Shown here: positions 14,484 through 22,739 of the stretch, piece after piece
Layout: each line of letters begins with the position of its first letter
How positions within the stretch are numbered: position 1 is the first letter of the stretch
Source: Propionibacteriaceae bacterium
GTDB taxonomy: Bacteria; Actinomycetota; Actinomycetes; Propionibacteriales; Propionibacteriaceae
Reading direction: 5' to 3'
Assembly (NCBI GenBank): GCA_905372155.1
Contig: CAJPNZ010000024.1
Coordinates: forward strand, 1 to 33,342
DNA: 33,342 nucleotides
The notes under the pieces: model-generated
Database searches by the model: none
What the model saw: only the letters and a program-made list of their open reading frames with translations
What the model was told of the DNA's origin: nothing
Position numbers and translations under genes: made by a program

Positions 14484-17453
14484 ATGAAACGACGCCTGCA
14501 CCTGACAGAAGGTAACTCTGACAAGTTCTGGTACATCGACGTGGCCGAGGACCAGGTGACGGTCCGCTATGGACGCAGCGGAACCGCGGGCACGACGAGG
14601 ACGAAACAGTACGAATCCGCGGACAAGGCCCTCACCGACGCGAAGAAGCAGGTGGCCGCGAAACTCAGGAAGGGCTACACCGACGATGCCACGGCTTCCG
14701 CCGAGAAACTGGAACCCGCGGAGGCCACCCGAACCGGGGAGAAGAACGAAACCGGAGCCGCGGAGCGGGTGGTCGCCGAACCGGTCAACGTTCCCCTCGA
14801 GGTCTCGGATCTGGACGCGGATGATCTGGGACTGGTGATCACTCCCTTCGAACGCGCCTACGACATCAACGCCGAGGTGAGCATCGACCTCGACGATTCA
14901 CCGTTCGACCCCGAGGCCGAGCTGGAACGGGCCGAATGCATCGTCGTGTTCGAGCCCTACAGCGACGGTTACACCCGGATGCAGCGATTGCGGTTCACCG
15001 AGCCCCCGTTCAACAAAATGCCCAGCCGGGAACGACTCGCGTGGTGGGCGAAGCACCTGAAGTGGTGGTCGAAGCACCTGTGGCAGCTGCACAACCCCAA
15101 GAAACGGTTGTCCAGCTGGCAGGATTCCACCGCCGATTGGCCCAGCTGGTTGAGGGTGCTGTTGTGCACCGACTGGGACGCCCCGACCAGCCGGATTGCC
15201 AACGACCTCGGGGCCACGACGGCGGATGCCCTGGTGCTGCGGGCCGTTCTGGAAACGCGGGAACGGGCCGAGGTCGAGGAGGCGCGGGCCAAGCTGCCTT
15301 CGCCGCTCCCGTCCATCATCGGCAGGAACAACTACGGAGCCCAGGACCTGGTGGACACAACCGTTTTCGCCGCGGCCGGGCTGGACGCGCTGGACCCCGA
15401 CGAGGCACGAAAACTGCTGGGTGAAGTCCCGAAGAACATGTTCTCGGTGGTTCATCACCGCGGCAAGGATCTCGCTGGGCTGATTCTTCCAACACCCGAG
15501 GAGCGGGTCGCCTTCACCCGCCACGCCGGGGCATCGGTCACGGATTGGAGGAGGGTGGTTCCCTGGCTCGTCGCCACCGGCCGGAAGGGTTTCGGCCCGC
15601 TGATCGGCTGGCTGGACCAGGTTTCCAAGGAAGCTTCCAATGCCATGCTGAGCGCTGCGGCTGACGCGGGGCACGGACCCGGCATGGCGGAATTGTTCCT
15701 GGATGCCCTGGGGTCGAAGGCCGCTGACGTGGCGGTGAATTGGATTCGTTCTCACATGCCGCAGGTCCTGGCCGCGAACCTCACCCGCGCCCAAGCAGAG
15801 CTCCTGGCTCCCTTCCTTCGGGAGCTGCCCGGCGAACAGCTCCGGGGTATCGCCGATCAGGCCAGAGGGAATACCCGGATCATTGTTGACGAAATCCTGA
15901 CCGAGCTGGCGGTGCCCCCGCTGCCCGCCGACACCGCCTGGTGGGTGGAGGCCGTCGAAACCACGAAACTGCCAAAAGCATCGAAACTTCCCTTCAGCGT
16001 GGCCGGCCTGCCGCCCATTCTGGTTGACGGCTTCCGGCTGGACACGGTCCATGTGGAGACCCTGTTGCAGGCATTGAGCGACTCCACACGGAATCCCTTG
16101 ATCTCGGCGGTTCGTGACCGGGCGGATCGGATCAGCCGGGATCGTTTCGCCTTGGCCCTGTTCAAGCTGTGGCTGGCCGCTGGCGCGCCTACGGATTTGT
16201 CGTGGCTGATGACCGGAGCCGGATATCTGGGCGATTCAAGATTTGTGAACGCCCTCGCCCCGCTGGTTCGGCAATGGCCCGGAATCAGTCAACACAAACG
16301 GGCTGTGAAGGGCCTCACGGCGTTGCGGAACGTCGCATCGGACGAGGCGTTGCAGCAGATCTCCGGGATCGCGGCGAAGGTGAAATACACTGCCCTGAGG
16401 CAACACGCCAACCAGGCGATGCGTGAAATTGCGCTCCGCCGCGGCCTGACCCGCGACGAGCTGGAGGACCGCATCATCCCCGACGGGGGTCTCGACGAAC
16501 GCGGCACCCGCGTCTTCGACTACGGAACCCGCCGCTTCCTGGCCTACGTGACCCCGGAAGGCAAACTGGCCGCACGCCTCCTGAATGCCGAAGGCCACCC
16601 CACCGGCAAGGTACTCAGCACCCTCCCTGCACCCAACAAGAGCGACAATCCCGAACAAGCAAAAACGGCAAAAGCCGAATACAACCTCGTCAAGAAGACG
16701 GTGACCGCACTGACCAAGATCCAGATCAAACGATTCGAACAGGCCATGCTCCAGGACCGCCGCTGGGCCCCGGAGGACCACGCCCGGTTCATCGCCCCCC
16801 ACCCAGTCCTGAGACGCCTCCTGGCCGGAATCATCTGGGGCGTTTACGACGCGGAAAACGCCTTGGTGGCCACCGCCCGCATTGACGAGGACGGCCACCT
16901 CGTCGGCCCGGATGACGAAGCCGCGGAAACAAAAGGAAGCGCCATCGGAATTCCCCATCCCCTGGAGATGGATGACGCCACCAGGGCCACCTGGACCGCG
17001 GTTCTTTCCGACTACGAAATTGTTCAGTCCTTCAAACAACTCGATCGGACCATCTTCCGCCTCCCCGCCGACCAGGGCGACGACACGAAACTCCATGACC
17101 TGCCCGAGGGCAGATTCCCGGCGGGCAAGCTCGCCGGGGCCTTCACCAAGTACGGCTGGGAACGTGGCTCGGCTCTCGACAACGGCGTCTACTGCATCCA
17201 CGCCATGGCGATCCCAACAACCGACCTGACCGCGGTGATCCGCTACACGGGCATGATGATGGGATTCTCGTTCGCTGAGCAGGAGGACCAGGAACTCGAG
17301 GAGGCCTACATCCTCAAAGGCCACCACGACCCGAAGAACCTCGGATGGGGAAACGAACTGGACACGAGGGGACTGGAACGCGTCCCCTGGAACCAGGTCC
17401 CGCCCAAGGCGGTCTCCGAAATTCTGGCGACCCTCGAGACGATCAGAAGCTGA
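14484..17453 (+). CDS. WGR and DUF4132 domain protein (MolR/YehF/YehI-like)
   Basis: A 989-residue protein. Residues 1-about 70 form a WGR domain (FWYIDVAEDQVTVRYGRSGT, with Tyr29-Gly30-Arg31 at the WGR position), a fold that binds nucleic acid in PARP-type enzymes; no PARP catalytic domain is present. A charged Ala/Glu linker follows to about residue 110. The rest is the large DUF4132 region, with FLRELP helical repeats and a conserved C-terminal half (IIPDGGLDERGTRVFDYGTR, EDHARFIAPHPVLRRLLAGI, YGWERG, ILKGHHDPKNLGWG). E. coli MolR (YehF) and YehI have the same architecture; the old link of molR to molybdate regulation is not a defined biochemical function. It is followed 1 nt after its stop by its paralogue. 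Confidence 0.88.
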   Translation: MKRRLHLTEGNSDKFWYIDVAEDQVTVRYGRSGTAGTTRTKQYESADKALTDAKKQVAAKLRKGYTDDATASAEKLEPAEATRTGEKNETGAAERVVAEPVNVPLEVSDLDADDLGLVITPFERAYDINAEVSIDLDDSPFDPEAELERAECIVVFEPYSDGYTRMQRLRFTEPPFNKMPSRERLAWWAKHLKWWSKHLWQLHNPKKRLSSWQDSTADWPSWLRVLLCTDWDAPTSRIANDLGATTADALVLRAVLETRERAEVEEARAKLPSPLPSIIGRNNYGAQDLVDTTVFAAAGLDALDPDEARKLLGEVPKNMFSVVHHRGKDLAGLILPTPEERVAFTRHAGASVTDWRRVVPWLVATGRKGFGPLIGWLDQVSKEASNAMLSAAADAGHGPGMAELFLDALGSKAADVAVNWIRSHMPQVLAANLTRAQAELLAPFLRELPGEQLRGIADQARGNTRIIVDEILTELAVPPLPADTAWWVEAVETTKLPKASKLPFSVAGLPPILVDGFRLDTVHVETLLQALSDSTRNPLISAVRDRADRISRDRFALALFKLWLAAGAPTDLSWLMTGAGYLGDSRFVNALAPLVRQWPGISQHKRAVKGLTALRNVASDEALQQISGIAAKVKYTALRQHANQAMREIALRRGLTRDELEDRIIPDGGLDERGTRVFDYGTRRFLAYVTPEGKLAARLLNAEGHPTGKVLSTLPAPNKSDNPEQAKTAKAEYNLVKKTVTALTKIQIKRFEQAMLQDRRWAPEDHARFIAPHPVLRRLLAGIIWGVYDAENALVATARIDEDGHLVGPDDEAAETKGSAIGIPHPLEMDDATRATWTAVLSDYEIVQSFKQLDRTIFRLPADQGDDTKLHDLPEGRFPAGKLAGAFTKYGWERGSALDNGVYCIHAMAIPTTDLTAVIRYTGMMMGFSFAEQEDQELEEAYILKGHHDPKNLGWGNELDTRGLERVPWNQVPPKAVSEILATLETIRS
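16304..17428 (+). repeat. Homogenised 3' half, copy 1
   Basis: This segment aligns to 18942-20063 with very high DNA identity. The first part contains a 50-nt stretch (16329-16378) that is identical to 18967-19016. The upstream halves of the same two genes have diverged to ordinary paralogue level. Confidence 0.75.
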
Positions 17454-17454
17454 A

Positions 17455-20091
17455 ATGGCCAATTCCTCGAATCCCGACCCGTCGGATCTCGGTCTCCGGT
17501 TGACCCCCTTCGAGCGGTGCTACGACCCGAATGCTGAAATCCTGATCGAGGCCGATGACGCGCCCTTCGACCCGCAGATCGAGGCGGAACGGGCCTCCCG
17601 GATCGTGTCCATGGAGGAATACTCCGAGGATGGTGCGATCCGGGAGCGTTTGCGGTTTTCCGAACCGCTGTTCGACAAGATGCCCGGCCCGGAGCGGGCC
17701 GCTTGGTGGGCGGAGCACCTGGTGGCTCTGCGAGACCCTGCGAAATGGCGTGCCGGTTGGAGCGGCACGGACTTCGACTGGCCCACGTGGCTTCGGGTGG
17801 TGTTGCGAACGGATTGGGATGCCCCGCTGCACACCACGGCGCGGTGCGTCAAGAAGGCCCCGGAAACAACCTGGGTGCTTCGCGGCATCGTCCGGGGCAC
17901 CCGCAAGGCAGGCCTCAAGGCCGCCCACACCGAGTTGTTGGCCTCGCTGGCGGCGCCCGTCGGCCAGAACCCGCACCGCGGTTACGAGCTGGTGGATCCA
18001 GCGGTTTTCGCCGCTCTCGCGCTGGAAGCGATCGACCCGGCCGTGGCCCGGCAGCTGTTGGTGACCGCTGACGACAAACCGTTCTGCAACGGCTACTACT
18101 TGAATCCCCCGCTGCTCGGGCTGGTGCTGCACGGCGCGGCGGAGCGGATCGGTTTCGCGAAACAAAGAGGCCTGACCCTGACTCGCTGGGAGGGGGTGCT
18201 GCCTTGGCTGGTGGCCACCGGTCGCGAAGGTTTCAAGTTGCTGATCGAGTGGATGAATCGCCAGCCCTGCGACACCGCCACATCGATGCTCAAGGTGGCC
18301 GCCGATGCGGGGCACGGCCCCGGCATGACGGAACTCTTCATCGACGCGCTACACACCGAGGCCGCCCCCGTGGCGGAGGCATGGCTGCGCTCCCACATGC
18401 CCCAGGCCTTGGCGGCCGACCTGTCCGCCAAGCAGTCCAAGGCTTTGATTCCTTTCCTGCGGGAACTGAGTTTCACGGAACGCCGGGCTGCCGCCGAGTA
18501 CGCGACCGGCCCGGCGGCCGTGGCGCTCGGCGAATTGCTGGCGGAACTGGACGTCCCGGAACTGCCCTTGGACACGTCGTGGTGGGTGGCGGCGGCAACG
18601 CAGCTCCCGGAACCGCAGGTTCTTCCTTTCGAGTTCGAGCGACTGAGCCCGGTGTTGGTCGATGATGGCCACCGGCTGGGCCTGGATCAGGTCGGGTCGT
18701 TGCTCCGGGCTTTGCGCGCCGAGCAGGGGCATCCCCTGGTCGCTGCGGTGCGGGAGCACGCGGATCCGAGCCACCTGGACTGCTTCGCTGTCACCTTGCT
18801 GAACTGTTGGTTGGCTGCTGGCGCCCCCGCGAAACTGTCGTGGTTGATGACCAGCACCGGGCGGTTGGGTGGCGACAGGTTCGTCAACACCCTCACCCCG
18901 CTGATCCGGGAATGGCCTGGAGTCAGCCACCACCAACGGGCCGTGAAGGGCCTCACTGCGCTGCGCAACGTCGCATCGGACGAGGCGTTGCAGCAGATCT
19001 CCGGGATCGCGGCGAAAGTGAAGTTCGCCGGGCTGAAGAAACGCGCCGGCCAGGCGATGGACGAGATTGCCGCCCAGCGCGGCTTCACCCGCGACGAACT
19101 CGAAGACCGGGTGATCCCCGATGGGGGTCTCGATGAACGCGGCACCCGCGTCTTCGACTACGGAACCCGCCGATTCCTGGCCTATGTGACCCCGGAGGGC
19201 AAACTGGCCGCACGCCTCCTGGATGCCGAAGGCCACCCCACCGGCAAGGTGCTCAGCACCCTCCCGGCACCCAACAAGAGCGACGACATCGAACGGGCGA
19301 AGGCGGCGAAGACCGAATACAACCTTGTCAAGAAAGCGGTCACCACCCTGGCGAAGGTTCAACTGGCACGATTCGAACGCGCCATGATCCAGGACCGCCG
19401 TTGGACCCCGGAGGACCACGCCCGGTTCATCGCTCCCCACCCAGTCCTGAGAAGGCTCCTGGCCGGAATCATCTGGGGCCTTCACGACACGGAAAACACT
19501 CTGACGGCCACCGCCAGGATCGACGAGGACGGCCGCCTGGTCGACACGGACGACGAACCCGTCGATACCGATGGCTGCTCCATCGGGATCGTTCATCCCC
19601 TGGAACTGGACGAAGCCTCCAAGGCCGCCTGGGGCGAGGTGCTGGCCGATTACGAACTCGTCCAGCCGTTCAAACAACTCGACCGGCCCATCTTCCGCCT
19701 CCCGGAAAACCAGGGCGACGACACGAAACTCCACGACCTGCCCAAAGGAAAATTCCCCGCCACCAAACTCATCGGAGCCTTCAACAAGTACGGCTGGGAA
19801 CGAGGCGAAGCCCTCGACGCAGGAACTTACTGCATCCACGCCCTCGCGATCCCAACAGCCGACCTCACAGCGGTGATCTGCTACACGGGCATGTGGATGG
19901 GGCCCATGACGGAACAGGATGATCAGGAAATCGAGGCGGCCTATATCCTCAAAGGCCACCACGACCCGAAGAACCTCGGCTGGGGAGACGAACTGGACAC
20001 GAAGGGACTCGAACGCGTCCCTTGGAATCAGGTTCCGCCCAAGATCGTCTCTGAGATCCTGGCCGCCTTGAAGGAGATGTCGAACACATGA
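17455..20091 (+). CDS. DUF4132 protein without WGR domain, tandem paralogue
   Basis: An 878-residue paralogue of the preceding gene that starts directly at the DUF4132 region (DLGLRLTPFERCYDPNAEI matches DLGLVITPFERAYDINAEV of copy 1) and lacks the WGR domain and linker. N-terminal halves are clearly homologous but diverged, and copy 1 has an extra KWWSKHL repeat. The C-terminal half is almost the same protein (GGLDERGTRVFDYGTRRFLA, then AYVTPEGKLAARLL). ATG 17455 follows the previous stop by 1 nt, and the 3' end overlaps the MoxR gene by 4 nt (ATGA). This suggests a partner subunit made in fixed ratio with the WGR form and the AAA+ ATPase. The function is unknown. Confidence 0.88.
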   Translation: MANSSNPDPSDLGLRLTPFERCYDPNAEILIEADDAPFDPQIEAERASRIVSMEEYSEDGAIRERLRFSEPLFDKMPGPERAAWWAEHLVALRDPAKWRAGWSGTDFDWPTWLRVVLRTDWDAPLHTTARCVKKAPETTWVLRGIVRGTRKAGLKAAHTELLASLAAPVGQNPHRGYELVDPAVFAALALEAIDPAVARQLLVTADDKPFCNGYYLNPPLLGLVLHGAAERIGFAKQRGLTLTRWEGVLPWLVATGREGFKLLIEWMNRQPCDTATSMLKVAADAGHGPGMTELFIDALHTEAAPVAEAWLRSHMPQALAADLSAKQSKALIPFLRELSFTERRAAAEYATGPAAVALGELLAELDVPELPLDTSWWVAAATQLPEPQVLPFEFERLSPVLVDDGHRLGLDQVGSLLRALRAEQGHPLVAAVREHADPSHLDCFAVTLLNCWLAAGAPAKLSWLMTSTGRLGGDRFVNTLTPLIREWPGVSHHQRAVKGLTALRNVASDEALQQISGIAAKVKFAGLKKRAGQAMDEIAAQRGFTRDELEDRVIPDGGLDERGTRVFDYGTRRFLAYVTPEGKLAARLLDAEGHPTGKVLSTLPAPNKSDDIERAKAAKTEYNLVKKAVTTLAKVQLARFERAMIQDRRWTPEDHARFIAPHPVLRRLLAGIIWGLHDTENTLTATARIDEDGRLVDTDDEPVDTDGCSIGIVHPLELDEASKAAWGEVLADYELVQPFKQLDRPIFRLPENQGDDTKLHDLPKGKFPATKLIGAFNKYGWERGEALDAGTYCIHALAIPTADLTAVICYTGMWMGPMTEQDDQEIEAAYILKGHHDPKNLGWGDELDTKGLERVPWNQVPPKIVSEILAALKEMSNT
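18942..20063 (+). repeat. Homogenised 3' half, copy 2
   Basis: Partner of 16304-17428. In one sampled stretch of about 158 bp (around GGLDERGTRVFDYGTRR to PAPNKSD) I count about 8 differences, many at third codon positions. One in-frame 3-nt difference lies near the 3' end. Confidence 0.75.
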
Positions 20092-21158
20092 CCGACATGC
20101 AACGCCCACCGGTCGAGCTCCGTCACGCCGACGAGTTGGAGCTCCTGAAGCAGCGCGACAGGAAACAAAAACGCCCCGTCGCTCCCGGCTGGCAGCTCTC
20201 GGCGCAGTCGGTGGTGGAGTTCGTGCTGGGCGACGGGAAGGAGATCACGGGCAAATATGTGGGGCGCCGGTCCTTGGTGGAACGCTGCGTGGTGTCGCTG
20301 GCCACGAACCGGGGGTTGATGTTGATCGGCGAACCCGGAACGGCCAAGTCCCTGCTGAGCGAGCTCCTGGCAGCGGCGATCTCCGGGGACACCACCTTGA
20401 CCATCCAGGGTTCGGCGGCCACCACAGAGGACGCCATCAAGTATTCCTGGAACTACGCGATGCTGCTGGCCGAGGGACCGACCCTGAAATCCCTCGTGCC
20501 CGCCCCCGTTCACCGGGGCATGTCGGAGGGCAAGGTGGTGCGTTTCGAGGAGATCACCCGCTGCGCCCCCGAGGTACAGGACTCGATGCTGTCGGTGCTC
20601 TCGGATCGCACCTTGTCCATTCCCGAACTGGACGCGACCCACCGGACCCTGTACGCCAAACGCGGATTCAACGTGATCGGCACCGCCAACACACGCGACC
20701 GTGGGGTCAACGAGATGTCGGCCGCTTTGAAACGCCGGTTCAACTTCGAGACCATCGGCGCCATCGAGAACCTCGAGGTGGAGATGGCGCTGGTGGAACG
20801 CGAAACCGATGCGATGCTGCGAGCCGCCGAAATCCCGGCCCGCCTGGGCCGCGACGCCACCGAGGTGCTGGTCAAGGTGTTTCGCGAACTGCGTTCCGGG
20901 AAGGCCTCCGGGCAGGGCGTGGAACGCCTGAGCAGCGCTATGTCCACGGCGGAAGCGGTTTCCACCGGCATGGCGGCCGCCGTCCACGCGGCCTGGTTCG
21001 GCAACGACACCCCGGGCGGCAGGGAGCTGGCGGAAGCCATCGTAGCTTCGGCACTGAAGGACGAACCGGAGGATGTCTCCAAGCTGCGCGCCTACCGCGA
21101 ACAGCACGTCAAGAAACGCTCCGGCATCTGGCAGGAGCTGTACAAACACCTGCCCTGA
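20088..21158 (+). CDS. MoxR-type AAA+ ATPase (YehL-like)
   Basis: A 356-residue AAA+ ATPase. Walker A is GEPGTAKS (81-88). The Walker B region reads VVRFEEITR (150-158), with Glu154 where MoxR proteins usually have Asp, and Glu155 as the catalytic acid. Sensor 1 is in VIGTANTRDRG, and the arginine finger region is ALKRRFNF. MoxR ATPases form hexamers that remodel or load cofactors into target proteins together with a vWA partner, here encoded upstream. The start ATG 20088 overlaps the DUF4132 stop in ATGA. It is the last gene of the cluster and ends convergently with thyA. By sequence style and neighbours it is closest to the YehL branch of MoxR. Confidence 0.92.
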   Translation: MTDMQRPPVELRHADELELLKQRDRKQKRPVAPGWQLSAQSVVEFVLGDGKEITGKYVGRRSLVERCVVSLATNRGLMLIGEPGTAKSLLSELLAAAISGDTTLTIQGSAATTEDAIKYSWNYAMLLAEGPTLKSLVPAPVHRGMSEGKVVRFEEITRCAPEVQDSMLSVLSDRTLSIPELDATHRTLYAKRGFNVIGTANTRDRGVNEMSAALKRRFNFETIGAIENLEVEMALVERETDAMLRAAEIPARLGRDATEVLVKVFRELRSGKASGQGVERLSSAMSTAEAVSTGMAAAVHAAWFGNDTPGGRELAEAIVASALKDEPEDVSKLRAYREQHVKKRSGIWQELYKHLP

Positions 21159-21162
21159 CCAA

Positions 21163-21191
21163 GGGACATGTCCCGTAAACCCGACGGGGTT
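21163..21191. terminator. Two adjacent hairpins between MoxR gene and thyA
   Basis: GGGACATGTCCC (21163-21174) is a perfect palindrome, and AACCC-GACG-GGGTT (21178-21191) is a short stem-loop right after it. They begin 4 nt after the MoxR stop in the 178-bp gap between convergent genes. No T run is present. The remainder of the gap shows no gene. Confidence 0.4.
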
Positions 21192-21336
21192 CGCGGACAG
21201 TCGGGAGGTCTCCACAACCTGTGGTCAGGGCGCTTCCCGGCCACCAGAAGCGGTTTCGAACCGGGCTCAGACCTTCCGACCCGCTACCTTCCCGGTCCGT
21301 CCCCGAGGATCAACCGGTTTCACGAAACAGAGCCCC

Positions 21337-22131
21337 CTACACCGCTATGGGCGCTTTTATCGCCGGGTGGGGGTCGTAGTTCTCGACGGTGATGTCGGGC
21401 AGCTCGAACCGGTCGATCTCCCGTACCCCGGGGTTCAGCACGAGCCGCGGGAGGGCGCGCGGCTGGCGGGTCAGCTGTTCGGTCACCTGATCGAAGTGGT
21501 TGTGGTAGATGTGCGCGTCACCGAGGGTGTGGATGAACTCCCCCACATCCAGCCCCGCCACCTGCGCGACGAGGTGGGTCAGCAGCGCGTAGGAGGCGAT
21601 GTTGAACGGCACCCCCAGGAACACGTCGGCGGAGCGCTGGTAAAGCTGGCAGCTCAACCTGCCATCGGCCACGTAGAACTGGAACAGGGCATGGCATGGG
21701 GGCAGGGCCATGGCGTCCACATCGGCGACGTTCCAGGCGGAGACGACGTGCCGCCTGGACTCCGGGTTGCTGCGCAGGGACTCGATAACGCCGGCGAGCT
21801 GATCCACGTGCCGCCCGTCCGGGGTGGGCCAAGAACGCCACTGGTAGCCGTAGATGGGCCCGAGGTTGCCGTTCTCGTCGGCCCATTCGTCCCAGATGGT
21901 GATGCGATTCTCGTGCAGCCAGGCGATGTTGGTGTCGCCCCGCAGGAACCACAGCAGCTCACCGAAAACGGACCGGGTGTGCACCCTCTTGGTGGTCAGC
22001 AGCGGAAATCCTTCTGTCAGGTCGAATCTCATCTGGTGGCCGAAGACGCTGCGGGTACCGGTTCCGGTGCGGTCGCCGCGGTCGATTCCGTCAGCCATGA
22101 TGCGGCGCAGCAGATCCAGGTAGATCTCCAT
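21337..22131 (-). CDS. thyA: Thymidylate synthase
   Basis: A 264-residue enzyme that methylates dUMP to dTMP with methylenetetrahydrofolate and releases dihydrofolate, which FolA recycles. The length and the catalytic Cys146 (LPPCHALFQFYV) match E. coli ThyA exactly. RSADVFLGVPFNIASYALL, GDRTGTGTRSVFG and DAHIYHNH are also present. ATG 22131 shares its A with the TGA of rdgB and is preceded by GGAG. It ends the clpS-to-thyA run. Beyond its stop, on the same strand, the next gene read is the small frame plus folA, after the 12-kb opposite-strand cluster. Confidence 0.97.
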   Translation of the reverse strand: MEIYLDLLRRIMADGIDRGDRTGTGTRSVFGHQMRFDLTEGFPLLTTKRVHTRSVFGELLWFLRGDTNIAWLHENRITIWDEWADENGNLGPIYGYQWRSWPTPDGRHVDQLAGVIESLRSNPESRRHVVSAWNVADVDAMALPPCHALFQFYVADGRLSCQLYQRSADVFLGVPFNIASYALLTHLVAQVAGLDVGEFIHTLGDAHIYHNHFDQVTEQLTRQPRALPRLVLNPGVREIDRFELPDITVENYDPHPAIKAPIAV

Positions 22132-22739
22132 CACTGCTCCTTCAACCAGGCGACGAAAGCGCGCACGGCCTTGCCGCGGTGGCTGATGGCGTCCTTCTGG
22201 GCGGCCGTCAGCTCCGCGGACGTGCAGGTCCGGTCGTCCGGCAGGAACAGCGGGTCGTAGCCGAAACCACCGTCGCCGCGTTCCTCCTCGGCGATCCGTC
22301 CCGGCATCTCGCCGCGCCAGAGCTGTCTGCCACCGCCGGGCAGCGCCAGGGCCAGGGCACACACGAACCGCGCGCCGCGCCGCTCGGGGGGCACCCCGGC
22401 CAGCTGCGCCAGGAGCAGCGCATTGTTGGCGGCATCGTCGCATTCCGGCCCGGCCCAGCGGGCGGAACGAACCCCCGGCATGGAATTGAGTTCGTCCACC
22501 TCGAGGCCCGAGTCGTCGGCCAGGGCGGGCAGGCCGGTGTGACGGGCCGCGGCCTCGGCCTTGATGAAGGCGTTGCCCTCGAATGTCCTCTCGGTTTCGT
22601 CGGGTTCGGGGCAGGAATCGAAATCACCCAGCCCCAGCACCTCCACCGCCAACCCAGCGTCCTGGATGACGCGGCGCAACTCGACCAGCTTCTTGGGGTT
22701 GTTGGTGGCCAGCACCACCTTCTCGACGCGGCCCGTCAC
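22131..22739 (-). CDS. rdgB: dITP/XTP pyrophosphatase (RdgB/HAM1)
   Basis: A 202-residue enzyme that hydrolyses non-canonical purine triphosphates (dITP, XTP) to monophosphates and so protects DNA from deaminated bases. Landmarks are ATNNPKKLVELRR at the N-terminus, ADDSGLEVDELNSMPGVRSA for catalysis and metal binding, GGFGYDPLFLP, and SHRGKA near the C-terminus. The start is GTG 22739, which overlaps the rph stop (GTGA), with GAGG upstream. Its stop overlaps thyA by 1 nt, so three genes of nucleotide and RNA metabolism are translated as a chain. Confidence 0.95.
   Translation of the reverse strand: MTGRVEKVVLATNNPKKLVELRRVIQDAGLAVEVLGLGDFDSCPEPDETERTFEGNAFIKAEAAARHTGLPALADDSGLEVDELNSMPGVRSARWAGPECDDAANNALLLAQLAGVPPERRGARFVCALALALPGGGRQLWRGEMPGRIAEEERGDGGFGYDPLFLPDDRTCTSAELTAAQKDAISHRGKAVRAFVAWLKEQ

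Noticed and set aside
18349..20109. Long minus-strand open frames opposite both DUF4132 genes
   Set aside because: They are mirror frames of high-GC coding sequence; similar shadow proteins appear in both copies because the genes are paralogous.
21225..21336. GGTTTCGAACC in the gap before thyA looked like a tRNA T-loop
   Set aside because: No acceptor, D or anticodon arm can be built around it.
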